In this document: piece by piece, positions 23,904 to 34,408 of the stretch | How positions within the stretch are numbered: the stretch's first letter is position 1 | How the letters are laid out: each line of letters begins with the position of its first letter | Translations under genes and position numbers: made by a program | Notes under the pieces: generated by a model | The model's input: only the letters and a program-made list of their open reading frames with translations | Database searches by the model: none | Told to the model about the DNA's origin: nothing | Assembly: GCF_000764305.2 (NCBI RefSeq) | Contig: NW_025931825.1 | Span: 144,784 to 208,783, forward strand | Direction: 5' to 3' | Length of the DNA: 64,000 nt | Source of the DNA: Hyalella azteca | Lineage: Eukaryota > Arthropoda > Malacostraca > Amphipoda > Hyalellidae

Positions 23904-24545
23904 CTCACGGTGAGCTAAGGCGTATAGAAAGGCTGGCCACGGCAATACCATATAGTTCTAACGCGTACCCTGGACGGTGGGAACACGGCTTTGCTTCTCC
24001 CTGCACCGAGAATTCTTCACTGAAGGTTTGCTAGCTTCTTTCTTGTGACTTATATGTATGAAGTTATCCGCTTCTTCATGCTGTGTGTCGTCGGGAACAA
24101 CTGTACAGCCAATCTTGTAACTGTACACCTAAACTTGTGACTTGTATGTATGAACCTGTCCATAATGATTCTTCCGTACACACCGAAGAGATCTCCCTGC
24201 ATCGAGAATTCTTCACTGAAAGTTTGCCAGCTTCTTTCTTGCTTCTTGTACTGCTTGATGTCGTCCGCTGGTCGATTACTGATTCGGTGGCTAGACCAAG
24301 GCTGGCGTCTCTTATCTCGTAGCGAGGTCGGCTTGTCAGATCTCTTAGAAGCGTTACTTATCGCGTAGCGATCTATTGGCAGGCGTCTCTTATATCGTAG
24401 TGAGGTCGGCTTGTCGGATCTCTTGGCATGCGTTACTTATCCCGTAGCAAGGTCGGATTGCCAAATCTTTTAGAAACATTACTTGTCTCGTAGCGAGGTC
24501 GGCTTGTCTGATCTCATGGCAGGCGTTACTTATCTCGTAGCGAGA
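23904..24545. repeat. Duplicated block, copy A
   Basis: It starts CTCACGGTGAGCTAAGG and matches copy B at 25248-26010, offset about 1,344 bases, in the same orientation. The shared part includes an approximately 390-bp leader with its own internal repeat (GAGAATTCTTCACTGAA at about 24008 and 24204) and then a 47-bp tandem array. Identity is high but with small indels. No coding potential is recognised. Confidence 0.85.
24304..24545. repeat. 47-bp tandem array in copy A
   Basis: About six units, each containing a form of TCTCGTAGCGAGGTCGG followed by TTGTC.GATCTC and a GGCGTTACTTA or GAAACATTACTTA linker. CTCGTAGCGAG is itself a short near-palindrome. Units here are more diverged than in copy B. 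Confidence 0.85.
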
Positions 24546-24969
24546 TAAAGTTCTCTGGATCTTTAGGCAGGCGTAATAATATAGTAGGTCGGCCGGATAC
24601 TGACTTTTTTCAACTCTAAAATCTTCGCTCAAACGTCCCGCTATTATAAAATACGTTCTTACTATGAGATCTTTTCGATGATCAATCGTCTATTCAAGTC
24701 GTGTACCGCACGTTTACCACCACGCCACATCAAACCTTCATCTCTGTCTCGCTGGCCACAGCTCGATACACGCTTGCAGGAATAGAATCTTAGCCTCGGG
24801 TACTAACTCCCAACTCTCCTCCGTCTCGCCGGAGTCTGAATCCTTTGCGTGGTCCAGTCCCTATATATCGCCTAGCGGGTACAATTGGGAGTCACCAGTT
24901 CTTGCTATTTTCCTAAGTGTAATCTAAAATAGAACCCAAAATTTCTATGCTTCTTATCGGCTCTTGATA
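24546..24969. other. Spacer within the repeat complex
   Basis: Sequence between the 47-bp array of copy A and the 36-bp array. It is GC-richer than the flanks. On the minus strand it contains GATATATAGGGACTGG near 24851-24866, which could be a TATA-type promoter as in an LTR. No coding sequence is recognised. Confidence 0.3.
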
Positions 24970-25247
24970 ACCTCAGGATGGCAGAACGTCCTCCAACCTT
25001 GACAAACATAGGACACAAGATTCCCCAGCTTTGATAACCTTAGGAATGCAGAATGTCCCCCGACCTTATTGACTTCATGCAGGAGGGCAGAACGTCCCCC
25101 GACCTTGATAACCTTATTAAGCCAGAACGTCCCCCGACCTTGAAAACCTTATTAAGCCAGAACGTTCCCCGAACTTGATAACTTTATTAAGCCAGAACGT
25201 CCCCCGACCTTATTGACTTCATGCAGGAGGGCAGAACGTCCCCCGAA
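24970..25247. repeat. 36-bp tandem array (CAGAACGTCCCCCGACCTT core)
   Basis: About seven units built from CAGAACGTCCCCCGACCTT plus GATAACCTTATTAAGC. A second, less frequent linker, TATTGACTTCATGCAGGAGG, occurs twice. The last unit runs straight into the start of copy B, so the duplicated block begins exactly at the array edge. Confidence 0.85.
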
Positions 25248-26010
25248 CTCACGGTGAGCTAAGGCGTATAGAAAGGCTGGCTACGGCAATAACTTAGTTC
25301 TCACGTGTACGCTGGGCGGTGGAAATAAGGCTTTGCATCTCCCTGCACCGAGAGTTCTGCACCGAGAGAGTTTGCCAGCTTCTTTCTTGTGACTTATATG
25401 TATGAAGTTATCCGCTTCTTCATGCTGTGTGTCGTCGGGAACAACTGTACAGCCAATCTTGTAACTGCACACCTAATCTAGATACTTGTATGTATGAACC
25501 TGCCCATAATGATTCTTCCGTACACATCAAAGAGATCTCCCTACATCGAGAATTCTTCACTGAAGGTTTGCTAGCTTTTTTCTTGTGACTTGTACTGCTC
25601 GCTGTCGTCCGCTGGTCGATTACTGAATCGGCGGCTAGACCAAGGCTGGCGTCTCTTATCTCGTAGCGAGGTTGGATTGCCAGATCTCTTAGAAGCGTTA
25701 TATATACATATCGCGTAGCGAGGTCGGATTGTCAGATCTTTTAGAAACATTATTTATCTCGTAGCGAGGTCGGCTTGTCTGATCTCATGCCAGGCGTTAC
25801 TTATCTCGTAGCGAAGTCGGATTGTCAGATCTTTTAGAAACGTTACTTATCTGTTATCTCGTAGCGAGGTCGGCTTGTCTGATCTCATGCCAGGCGTTAC
25901 TTATCTCGTAGCGAGGTCGGATTGTCAGATCTTTTAGAAACATTACTTATCTCGTAGCGAGGTCGGCTTGTCTGATCTCATGGCAGGCGTTACTTATCTC
26001 GTAGCGAGGT
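25248..26010. repeat. Duplicated block, copy B
   Basis: Second copy of the block beginning CTCACGGTGAGCTAAGG. Leader differences from copy A include small deletions near 25300-25370. It is followed by a longer 47-bp array than in copy A. The surrounding sequence after 26010 is unrelated. Confidence 0.85.
25648..26010. repeat. 47-bp array with alternating unit types (94-bp higher-order repeat)
   Basis: Eight CTCGTAGCGAG-type cores. The sequence after each core alternates between GGATTGTCAGATCTTTTAGA and GGCTTGTCTGATCTCATG, so the true period over most of the array is a two-unit, roughly 94-bp repeat. One unit near 25850 carries a short extra TTATCTG duplication. This organisation resembles satellite DNA formation by unequal exchange of dimers. 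Confidence 0.85.
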
Positions 26011-26853
26011 TGAATTAGTTCGAATTGGAATATTGAATTATTTAAAAAGTAGTTTATAAAGCTAAAACATGATAACAACATCGTATCAGGTTGCGTAACT
26101 TTCGTACCGTAGTCGATCTCTGTTCTTAATTCATTAATATAACGTCGCTGTGAAAGTAACTCGGTCGAGGTGATAAAACGGTCTATGTGGCGTTGCGAAA
26201 AGTTTGGTTAATTTATATACACCAAAAACCAATACTAAACAAATGAAAAAATTCATCACCGTAAACATTATTCCAGGTCTTTCCAAGTTCATTATTAGTT
26301 CGTGGAAAGCTTATTAAACTTCGTAATCCCTCTGAATGCGGACGAACTATTCATTGCTCCAATGATTCAGTGAGAAAACAAGGGTTTTTCGTCAGCTGTT
26401 ATGGGTGGCTGGATAAAAAAAACCGACCAAAGCAATTCTGTGATGAATCAATTTCACATTCTTTGTTAGCTGCAGTAGGTATGGATCATTAATCGGCGAA
26501 CATATCATCAGTACTACAGTTTTCCTGTCGAAACCTGTAAATAAAACGACGTATTTATGTAAAATTACGTATTATTTATAAAAAAATAATATATTAGTGA
26601 TGTCCAACGCTAATCACTAAACTCTAATACCATTCCTGGTCGATTCCTCGATCAATTTCACATTCAGAAATACTTAATCCTAATGTCTTTAATAATTGCA
26701 TCACTAATATCGCATTAAAGAAGAAATTCACTAATAAGTTAACGACCAAAACCCTGTTGAGTTAACGTTCAAATTTATACTCAAATTTTGAACCGACTTC
26801 ATCACTAAACTAGCGAGTATACCGTAATCGGGCACGCATTCGTCACCGAATTC
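26011..26853. other. AT-rich noncoding stretch
   Basis: No gene or element recognised between the satellite-like complex and the next short tandem repeat. Confidence 0.45.
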
Positions 26854-26926
26854 TCGGTCAACTGCTCGACATGATTTGACTCGGTCAACTGCTCGACAAG
26901 ATTTGACTCGGTCAACTGCTCGACAT
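26854..26926. repeat. 27-bp tandem repeat, 2.7 copies
   Basis: Units start TCGGTCAACTGCTCGACA at 26854, 26881 and 26908. Copies are nearly identical, with a single T/A difference in the linker. The 9-codon period keeps a minus-strand frame open (SCRAVDRVK repeated), which is repeat-driven. Confidence 0.9.
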
Positions 26927-27050
26927 GTGCATCTTGCTGGGCCTTCATATGCATCAACAAAATCCCTGGCAAGATTCATTATCAGATTGAGCACCAGATC
27001 TACAGGTGTACATCCACATTCACTTTAGAATTATGACCTGAATAAGTGAG

Positions 27051-27465
27051 CAGATTCCATTGCCAGATTCCATATCCAGATTCCAAAATCAGATTAAAAA
27101 ACAAGATTCAAAAACCATTGTCCAAAATCAAACTCCAAAACAGATTCCATATCCGGATTCCATGTCCGGATTCAATGTCCGGAGTCTATGTCCTGATTCT
27201 ATGTCCGAATTTATGTCCGTATTCCATATCCGGATTCTATATCCGGATTTCTTATCCGGATTCCATAACTACCATAACCATATTCCATAACCAGACTAGA
27301 CAACCGGGTTTCATAACCAGAGTTACGGGTGCATTCAATGACCAGATTTCATGATCAGATTTCATGACCAGAACTCGTGACCAATTTCGTGAACAGATTT
27401 CGTGACCAAATTTCGTGAGCAGATTTTGTGACCAGTTCGTGACCAGATTTCATGAACAGGTTCTA
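27051..27465. repeat. Degenerate 12-bp minisatellite with drifting consensus
   Basis: About thirty-five loosely conserved 12-13-bp units. In the left half the consensus is near ATTCCATATCCG; to the right it shifts through ATAACCAG to ATTTCATGACCAG or ATTTCGTGACC. The change is gradual, as expected from an old array diversified by local slippage. Open frames across it (with PDS/MSG-type peptides) follow from the 12-bp period. Confidence 0.85.
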
Positions 27466-30400
27466 CGACAGGATCCAATTTCGTTGTCAAGTTTGCCGAT
27501 TCATGATCCAGGCAAGTACAGTAGTAGCTCAAAATAAAGGAAGATGTCAACAGTATTTACCGCAGCAATAAAAACTATTACATCCGCGGCCAGCGGGGCT
27601 AAGAAGTTAAACAAGCTTTCCATGAACCATACCTGAACATGAAAAGAACATAAGAATTTTTTAGGTTAATCTACGAATTTTTTGTTTCGTATGCCTCTTA
27701 TTTTTTTGAAGATCGAACTTCTTGCCGCAGGGGCTTTCTACGCACATTGGCAGAGTCACTTATTTGAAGGCCACGAGAAATTAATTAAGGAACTAAATAC
27801 AGCGGTTAACTATACGGCATGAAAATTCAGCTACTTGATATAATGTAAGCTTATAATTGCATACTTATTGCAACGATGTTTAATGATTTGACGCAAAATT
27901 GACAATATTTACGATTTGGAAATGCAGTAATAAAATGTGCAATGGGTAACTACGGTAAGTCAGTGTATTCAGAAATATAATGTAACATTTAACCTTTTAT
28001 GAAAGGCTTAATTTTTTAGTGTGCAGTCAGTGTTCAGATGTCATCTTTCTATTCAAATTCAGCCCTGGAGACCCCGGGGGATAGCAGCAGCCTTCGTAAA
28101 TAAATTGCACGTGACCTCCAGGGGATGTTTTCTTACTCTTATTGTTTTTAAGATCTAATTAAACTTAATAATGCATTTAGGTTATTTAAATTTCAAATCG
28201 AAATTGTACAGAATACTGTGCGTGCGATGCTGTTTTAATAGCACGCATGCGAAATAATATCAACAATTTACTTGATAATTTTTCTAGGATTTTCCTGGTC
28301 CGCTGAAAACTTTATACCAGAAACTTTGAATTATTATTGAATTGCACTTATTTGATTATTATTCAAACTTGAAGGAAGATGCCATCAGGCCTCATTGAAC
28401 TGCTCATTGCATTAAGCTACTTAGAATTCCTCCAAAGACTCGCGAGATGCAAGTTTGGACTCTGCCCCAAATACTATGGATTCCATTAACATCAATTCTA
28501 ATGTTAACAAACTTTGACATGAATGTTGAGTCGTTCCTTGATTAGATTCCTGGCAGAAACTTGGCCTCAGAACTTCCTTTTACGACGAGATGCTCGAGTT
28601 GCGACAACTTCCAACTTTTGCTGACATGCATTCTAATTCTATTCCAAATGCGGACTTGCGATTTTTATTTTTAGTTTATAATTGTCGTGCAAACTTAATT
28701 CAATATTGTTCCAGTATTCAATATTTGACATTGCTCTCCACTCATTTTATCGCGATATTCACTGTTTATCTCGAAAATGAAATTAACAGGATCATACGAT
28801 CTTCTCTGAACTTCAAGGTCCTGTTAAATTAAATCAGCCGGGTTTTTCTCATGCTCATGCCAGCAGACCTGTGAATAAACGTAAAATTATCTGATTGTAA
28901 AGTTACCACACAATTTGCGTCAAACAAATGAAAGATGCGTATAAAATATTTGATTAGATCGCTCATCCCTTCGGTTAATAGTTTTCAAATTTATCTGACG
29001 GGTACCCATCTCGGGGTCATTTTTTTTCATCTGTATGTTTCACTAAAATTTCCGGATTGATTTAAATGCAGAGCAGCCGAAGTAAGAACGTTGCTAAGAT
29101 CCAAGAGGGTTTTTACTGATCTGGTTTGTCAAGTAAACTCGTAATTTAATCGAAATGGTTTCATATACCCGGCAGAATGACGCGGCTCGACTTTTTTTGA
29201 ACGTTGTTGTCTGTCCTCTCAATAATAGAAACCCATCAACTTTTGTTATGGAAGTATATATAGCGAGCGAAGCAATGAGTTAAAAGTCAGCTGACTTCTC
29301 CTTATATATACTTGTTTAATATTCAGAGCGCTGCCGCGTCAGTGCTTGCTATGTACTCGTATAATGAGGGATTGCCACTCAGTACGCTGCGTTGTGCGTT
29401 TAATTCCAAATACTGCTAATAATGCATGCCCTTCTTAGGTATAATTAGTCCTTGTTGTTAGGCTGACTTTGTGATGCTGACAGGATCAGTGGGCTGCGTA
29501 TGAGGACAAGGTATATAGTGCCTTTGAAGGTATGCCTTTGTTACGTGGATTTACAGAGTGAGTCGGTGAGATGAGGTTTAAGCGTCACTGGCTGCGTGCT
29601 GTAGGAGGTATCAGATATCAGGTAAAGTTAATGCTGCTGTAGGAACGGAATCCATGGGTCCCTTGACATTGAGAAATATACTAATGGTTAATTTTTAGTT
29701 TCATCCACTGGATAATATGAAATGCAAAATTAAATCCTTATATATACGCTAGTGTTATTATAACGAGTGTAAGTCACAATCCTGGACAAACTTGATTCAT
29801 AAGCATACTGATGGATTTTCTGCATTTTGAAGTGCTGCTAAAATGAAGCTATTGAAGCTGGCTTTGGCTGCAATATGTTTTTTGTTCGTTTGAAGGAGTA
29901 TCGTCGACCCGTCCATTGCTTTTCATGTTGAAAGAAAAGTTTCAGCGTCAATAACAAGGCTTATATTGCTGCAGCCAATCTTTATTTACATACTAGATGC
30001 AACTATAGTTAAAATAAACTCAAAATGTATGACCTATATGCAGTTACTGGGCTACGTTTTGTTGTTTGATCTTGTAGGTATTCCCGCATTTAAAATATCA
30101 GATACATCAGTCAATGACTTTAGTTGATAATTACTCTTTACTCTTCTAATTTACTTTTGAATGGCAATGGTCTTTCGGAGTAAAGTTTTTGCCTGTGTGT
30201 GACTCTTAACTAAACTACGTTATTTTTATATAAATTTGTGATTTATATAGTGAAAATTTACATTTGCATTTGCCGCTTTCAAAATAATTTTATTTAATTG
30301 ACAAAAATATACTGAAGCGTTCAGCATTTGTAGTTGAAATTTTCAGTCTGCATAGAATAGTTTACGAATTTTTCCAAAGACGTGCAATATTTTCAGCACA

Positions 30401-30675
30401 ATTTGACGAGTTTTAAAATTGAAGAGAAACATGTTGTGTCGGCAGGTGTTGATGCTGTTCCCTAAAATGCCATAAATTGGGCTGTAATTGGCGATAGCGG
30501 ACTCCATTAGACCGTTCTCAATTTCAGGCCCGCGATATCGTTTGAAGAATTTTTGCACGCGAAGTTAGCGTATGGCGTTTTCCGGGATCAAGTGAGATTG
30601 TGATCGTTATATGCGAGCGTGATGCTATCAACGCATAGATTGTGTGATGTTTTTGTAGGTAGTAAACGTGCAGAA
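27466..30675. other. AT-rich noncoding stretch
   Basis: No gene, RNA gene or mobile element is supported. TATATATA-type motifs occur near 29259 and 29313 and a small GC-rich patch near 28060-28120, none with coding context. Confidence 0.45.
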
Positions 30676-30770
30676 GGTGCGTGTAACAGCTGCAGGTGCG
30701 TGCAACAGCTGCAGGTGCGTGCAACAGCTGCAGGTGCGTGCAACAGCTGCAGGTGCGTGCAACAGCTGCC
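30676..30770. repeat. 19-bp tandem repeat, five copies, with paired E-box motifs
   Basis: Five in-register copies of GGTGCGTGCAACAGCTGCA; the first has one substitution and the last ends CC. Each junction contains CAGCTG and CAGGTG, both fitting the CANNTG E-box. A GC-richer unique segment follows to about 30885. The several open frames here arise from the stop-free repeat. Confidence 0.92.
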
Positions 30771-31004
30771 AGTTGTTTACCAACACAGCCGGACGCCAGT
30801 ACCTGCAGGTCTTTCGAACGTCACACCAGCGGCGCGGATCAATGCAGACGTTGCTTGTGCCGCGCGGCGCTTGCCGATCTCGTACTTTATTCAACACTTC
30901 AATGTGTGATAATATTCGGATATATAATGATAGATACGGTGAGGAATTGTGAGCTATAATCTGTAAGAAGTAAAAAGTTTCAATGATTTTACCATGAAAA
31001 GTTT

Positions 31005-31274
31005 CTAATGAGTAGTTGCGAGCTGTATGCTTCGCTTAACTTGTTCCATCGAACTTTCGGCGCATTTGCATAAGTTGTCTTCACTAAAGTTGATGCATGC
31101 ACCACGGTCGCTGTATGCATAGCACTCACTGAATGCATCACATGCGGTGCATGTATTGTTCATGGCGGTGTCAACGGTACGGTATGTTTTAGGTTGTAGA
31201 ATGTTCAAGCCTCTATGTTCCGCGGCCCCCAATCCAGGCAGGCAAGTCGCCGAGTCCCCAGTCCCAGTCCACAA
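31005..31274 (-). CDS. Candidate cysteine-rich exon, unproven
   Basis: A minus-strand frame contains NNTCTACDAFSECYAYSDRG and continues with a Cys, then CKC, giving C-x2-C-x6-C-x9-C-x9-C-x1-C before a TAG stop at about 31005. This dense, regularly spaced cysteine cluster in a somewhat GC-richer patch recalls small secreted disulphide-rich or EGF-like modules. There is no convincing signal peptide in the frame, and I could not fix a splice acceptor. It may be the last exon of a gene transcribed leftward, or chance. Confidence 0.2.
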   Translation of the reverse strand: MWTGTGDSATCLPGLGAAEHRGLNILQPKTYRTVDTAMNNTCTACDAFSECYAYSDRGACINFSEDNLCKCAESSMEQVKRSIQLATTH

Positions 31275-31589
31275 CTCCCACCGCGCATTTGATCTCAGTA
31301 AAACCGTTTAATTGATGCACGATACTGTTACTTTCATCTTGCTGATGGTAGTGACGCTTCGACTCTCAGTCGGCATACGTGAAGTGCAAATAGCTTCGGT
31401 GACTCGGTTGTTCTAGAATCTTGCACCGCCTCCTCTTTCTCTCGCAATGATATTTCACAGTCGTGAAAGTCTCACTTTTAATGTTAGGGACAATTCTTAG
31501 CTGTTATTTTTTTTTCGTGTGCTTCCATTTACATTAAGTCATGCAGATCTTCCAGATCTGCTGTATAGGATGAGCAATACGCAGGTCCA

Positions 31590-31870
31590 TAATCATTGCA
31601 TCTGACACAGGATGTTAACGATCCCTACCCATGTGTTGGTTCCTTATAATTGCAAACACGTAGGATATCGAACGTTTCCTACGTTTGTGTTAGCTTTTGA
31701 GCATTACATCCACGTACGCAGGATGTTGAACTATTTTATTGCGTTTGTTTGATTTTGACTATTGATAGCATATATGCAGGATGTTGAAATTTTTTAATGA
31801 GTGTGCTGGGTTTTGAGTATTGATTGCATCTACGCAGAATGTTGAACGTTACCTACACATACGTTGGCTC
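31590..31870. repeat. Degenerate ~58-bp tandem repeat, about five copies
   Basis: Each copy contains a form of ATTGCATCTACGCAGGATGT followed by TGAACGTT, CCTACG and GTGTTGG, then TTTTGAG. Copies begin near 31590, 31640, 31692, 31750 and 31810. They are diverged by substitutions and short indels. Confidence 0.75.
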
Positions 31871-32820
31871 ATCAATATTGCAAGTATTTCTATTGCATCG
31901 CCATGATGTAATTGGGCGAGATTGTTTTTTTCTTTTTCCGTAAACGAGCTTACAATTAAAGTGCTCTCATTAAATCGCAGCGAATTATTTTGATGAGGAT
32001 GTTCTTTTAATTTGACGGTGTCGTGATCAAGCTTACAAAGATCCCACTTTTGTTTTGGGGGCTCGCAATGGAAGGGCAAGTTTTCTGCGTATAAGTTGCT
32101 TCATGCTATTCGATTTAATTTAGATTGTAAGTTCAGTTGAGTTATTTTTTTATCTGGTACAGTTGGGGATCTGCCGTATTTCTTGTACACAATAGCCCAA
32201 GTAAGCTCCTCTGTATAAGACGAGATAAGTTTGTTATATTTCGAGTCAATTGATATTTTTAACAGGATGATTGTTTTCACAGTCGTTATAGGAGAAGACG
32301 TCTCAAGACAAGGGCCCCTGCCGGATCAATTCACCAATCCGGCTTAATTAATTTCATTTATCGAATAACCACTCCTAATTTAACAGCTCAATTTAAAACC
32401 AGTTGAATAAGGAGTGAAGAAGATCAATGATCAAACTATGATCTGTTGAGGAACATGTTATCCATGTATGAAGTAGATCCATCCATTGTCACCGCGCAGA
32501 TAAATTACTAACTTTACTACATTTCTTAGCGGGATCTCGGCAGCCATGTCAGATAATGCGTTAAGTGAGTCGACTCGATGTTTAATTCCTGGAAAGGCTT
32601 ATGTGCATATTAGGTAATTGCTCTGAATGGCGGTCTCGATTATCTCGAGTGCTCTTCGGGTCCACTCAATTACTGCATTTTGTTCATACCAATTTATGTG
32701 CCGTGACCTTTTTAGCGCATTTTCTCATTTATGGAAAAAATGCGCTGTTGTGCTCGTCATGTCCGTCTGTCTGTCCGTCCGTCCGCCGGTGACTTCACGT
32801 TTTCGTCGACGAGGAAATGC
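31871..32820. other. Noncoding stretch with a GTCC/GTCT microsatellite
   Basis: No gene supported. A run of GTCCGTCTGTCTGTCCGTCC-type tetranucleotides lies at 32761-32785, followed by a GC-rich patch that leads into the interspersed palindrome-containing repeat at 32821. Confidence 0.4.
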
Positions 32821-32870
32821 GCTCTCTGTCCCTCACTGCAGTGAGTACTGAGTTATAATTTTTCTTTGAT
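32821..32870 (+). repeat. Interspersed 50-bp repeat with CTCACTGCAGTGAG palindrome, copy 1
   Basis: This segment is nearly identical, in reverse complement, to 60448-60496, with about 47 of 50 positions matching. It centres on the perfect palindrome CTCACTGCAGTGAG and ends with an AT-rich tail. Two dispersed inverted copies 27.6 kb apart imply a mobile or otherwise dispersed repeat family of unknown class. Confidence 0.8.
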
Positions 32871-33400
32871 AGGTACTTTTGAGACTTCACATTTCGGTCA
32901 AAAACCAACATTAGGAAATTATTTTTCAAACCCGTTTGAGAGAACATCGATTTCTTGATGTCTAATATTTAAATTATTCTTCATATTTTGGTTAGCGTTG
33001 CAATCCCGCAACCTTGATGGGGTTTAGCGGAACAACAAGTTACCTAGATTGCTGAAAGTATGCAACTAATTGGTCACCGACTATGACCGCGGGATTATAA
33101 GAAATAATCTAATGCGGCTATAAATAGAAAGTGCCACTCACAGCAAAATCATGGTATGCACATAATCTTGAAATTAAGAATAAATGAACGGAAACATCAG
33201 GGGTTGCTAACAGGATCTGCACCGCATTTGATTCAAGACTAGACTCTAATAGTAATTACATCAATTTACAAATGTTGGTCAAAACATGGAAACTGCTGGG
33301 TTATAACGCTTGCCACACGGGTCGTGGTGATACTATGATAATATTCATGACGCTTCGCTCAGTAGTCGAGGCACAGAGGCTGCTTCCCTGCAGTCACCAC

Positions 33401-33710
33401 TGAAGTCGCCGATGTTACATTTTATTCGGACAATGCGCGCTCAGTGATGGTTGGGGCTTTGTTATGGTTGTTTTAGTATGTGATTTGGGGCTTGCATACT
33501 AAAATGCAGTCACCACGGCTGTCGCTGGTAAACTTTCATAGACACTGCGCTTGTGGTCGAGTCGCTGGGGCTGGTTCAAGTCGGTCACCGCTTGAGTAGC
33601 TGGAAAACTTTTTGAGACAGTGCGCTTGATTGTCTAGGTGCCTGGCTGGTTACCAGCAGTTACCCTTGAAGTAGCAGTGACCAGCAGTTGCCCTTGAACT
33701 AGCTGGGTAA
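33401..33710. repeat. Degenerate ~70-110-bp repeats
   Basis: Three diverged copies of a segment running from a CAGTCACC motif through CTGGTAAACTTT and GACACTGCGCTTG to a GGCTGGTT end can be followed at about 33401, 33511 and 33580. Shorter CAGCAGTTACCCTTGAAGTAGC-like repeats lead into the next duplication. Confidence 0.6.
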
Positions 33711-33716
33711 CCCTTG

Positions 33717-34062
33717 AAGTAGCTGGGTAAGATGCTAAGATTGCAGTTAGCAGGGCTCCTTCCCGCTAACAGAAGAAAATTGGGCATGTTGCAAAACCTT
33801 CAGAGACTGTCGCAACCGCCAGTCAGTGCGTAAGCTGAAGAATTGTTGCCCTCTGCCGACAACACGCGAGAGCCAACGGTCCAACGTTCAGCTCCGGCAG
33901 TAAAAATACGGAAAGATATTGCTAACAGGCTTAATTATAGGTAAACTGCGAGTTACGCGCTGGAGAGAAAAAGAAGGGAGACTGGATCAAGATACGTAGA
34001 ATCTCAGCCTACATTCTCCCACCCTTAAGCGCAATTACTCGCATGAACCAAATTAGGAAGCA
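33717..34062 (-). repeat. 346-bp tandem duplication, copy 1 (LTR-like)
   Basis: It begins AAGTAGCTGGGTAAGATGC and ends AAATTAGGAAGCA. Read on the minus strand it has a purine-rich stretch just before TGTAG, the arrangement at a polypurine tract/LTR border and like that of the Gmr1-like element here. Its TATA-like site has decayed to CCTATAATTAAGCC. I infer a fragment of a second LTR retrotransposon; no coding domain accompanies it. Confidence 0.6.
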
Positions 34063-34408
34063 AAGTAGCTGGGTAAGATGCTAAGATTGCAGTTAGCAGG
34101 GCTCCTTCCCGCTAACAGAAGAAAATTGGGCATGTTGCAAAACCTTCAGAGACTGTCGGCAACCGCCAGACAGTGCGTAAGCTGAAGAATTGTTTTCTTC
34201 TGCCGACAACACGAGAGCCAACGGTCCGACGTTCCGCTCCGGCAGTAAAAATACTGAAAGATACTGCTAACAGGCTTTATATAGGTAAACTGCGAGTAAC
34301 GCGCTGGGGAGAAAAAGAAGGGAGACCGGATCGAGTTACGTAGAATCTCAGTCTACTACATTCTCCCCTCTTAAGCGCAATTACTCGCATGAACCAAATT
34401 AGGAAGCA
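34063..34408 (-). repeat. 346-bp tandem duplication, copy 2 (LTR-like)
   Basis: Directly abuts copy 1 and differs by scattered substitutions and small indels. On the minus strand it reads CTTAAGAGGGGAGAATGTAG, resembling a polypurine tract joined to an LTR start, then CCTATATAAAGCCTG about 90 bases on, a good TATA box. An 8-base inverted pair, TGTCGGCA and TGCCGACA, lies in the left half. Confidence 0.65.

Noticed and set aside
23904..26010. Regularly spaced repeats considered as a CRISPR array
   Set aside because: The intervening sequences are themselves repeated, the setting is eukaryotic and there are no cas genes.
30619..30959. Several 87-96-codon frames on both strands
   Set aside because: Generated by the stop-free 19-bp repeat; four overlapping frames cannot all be real and none has a motif.
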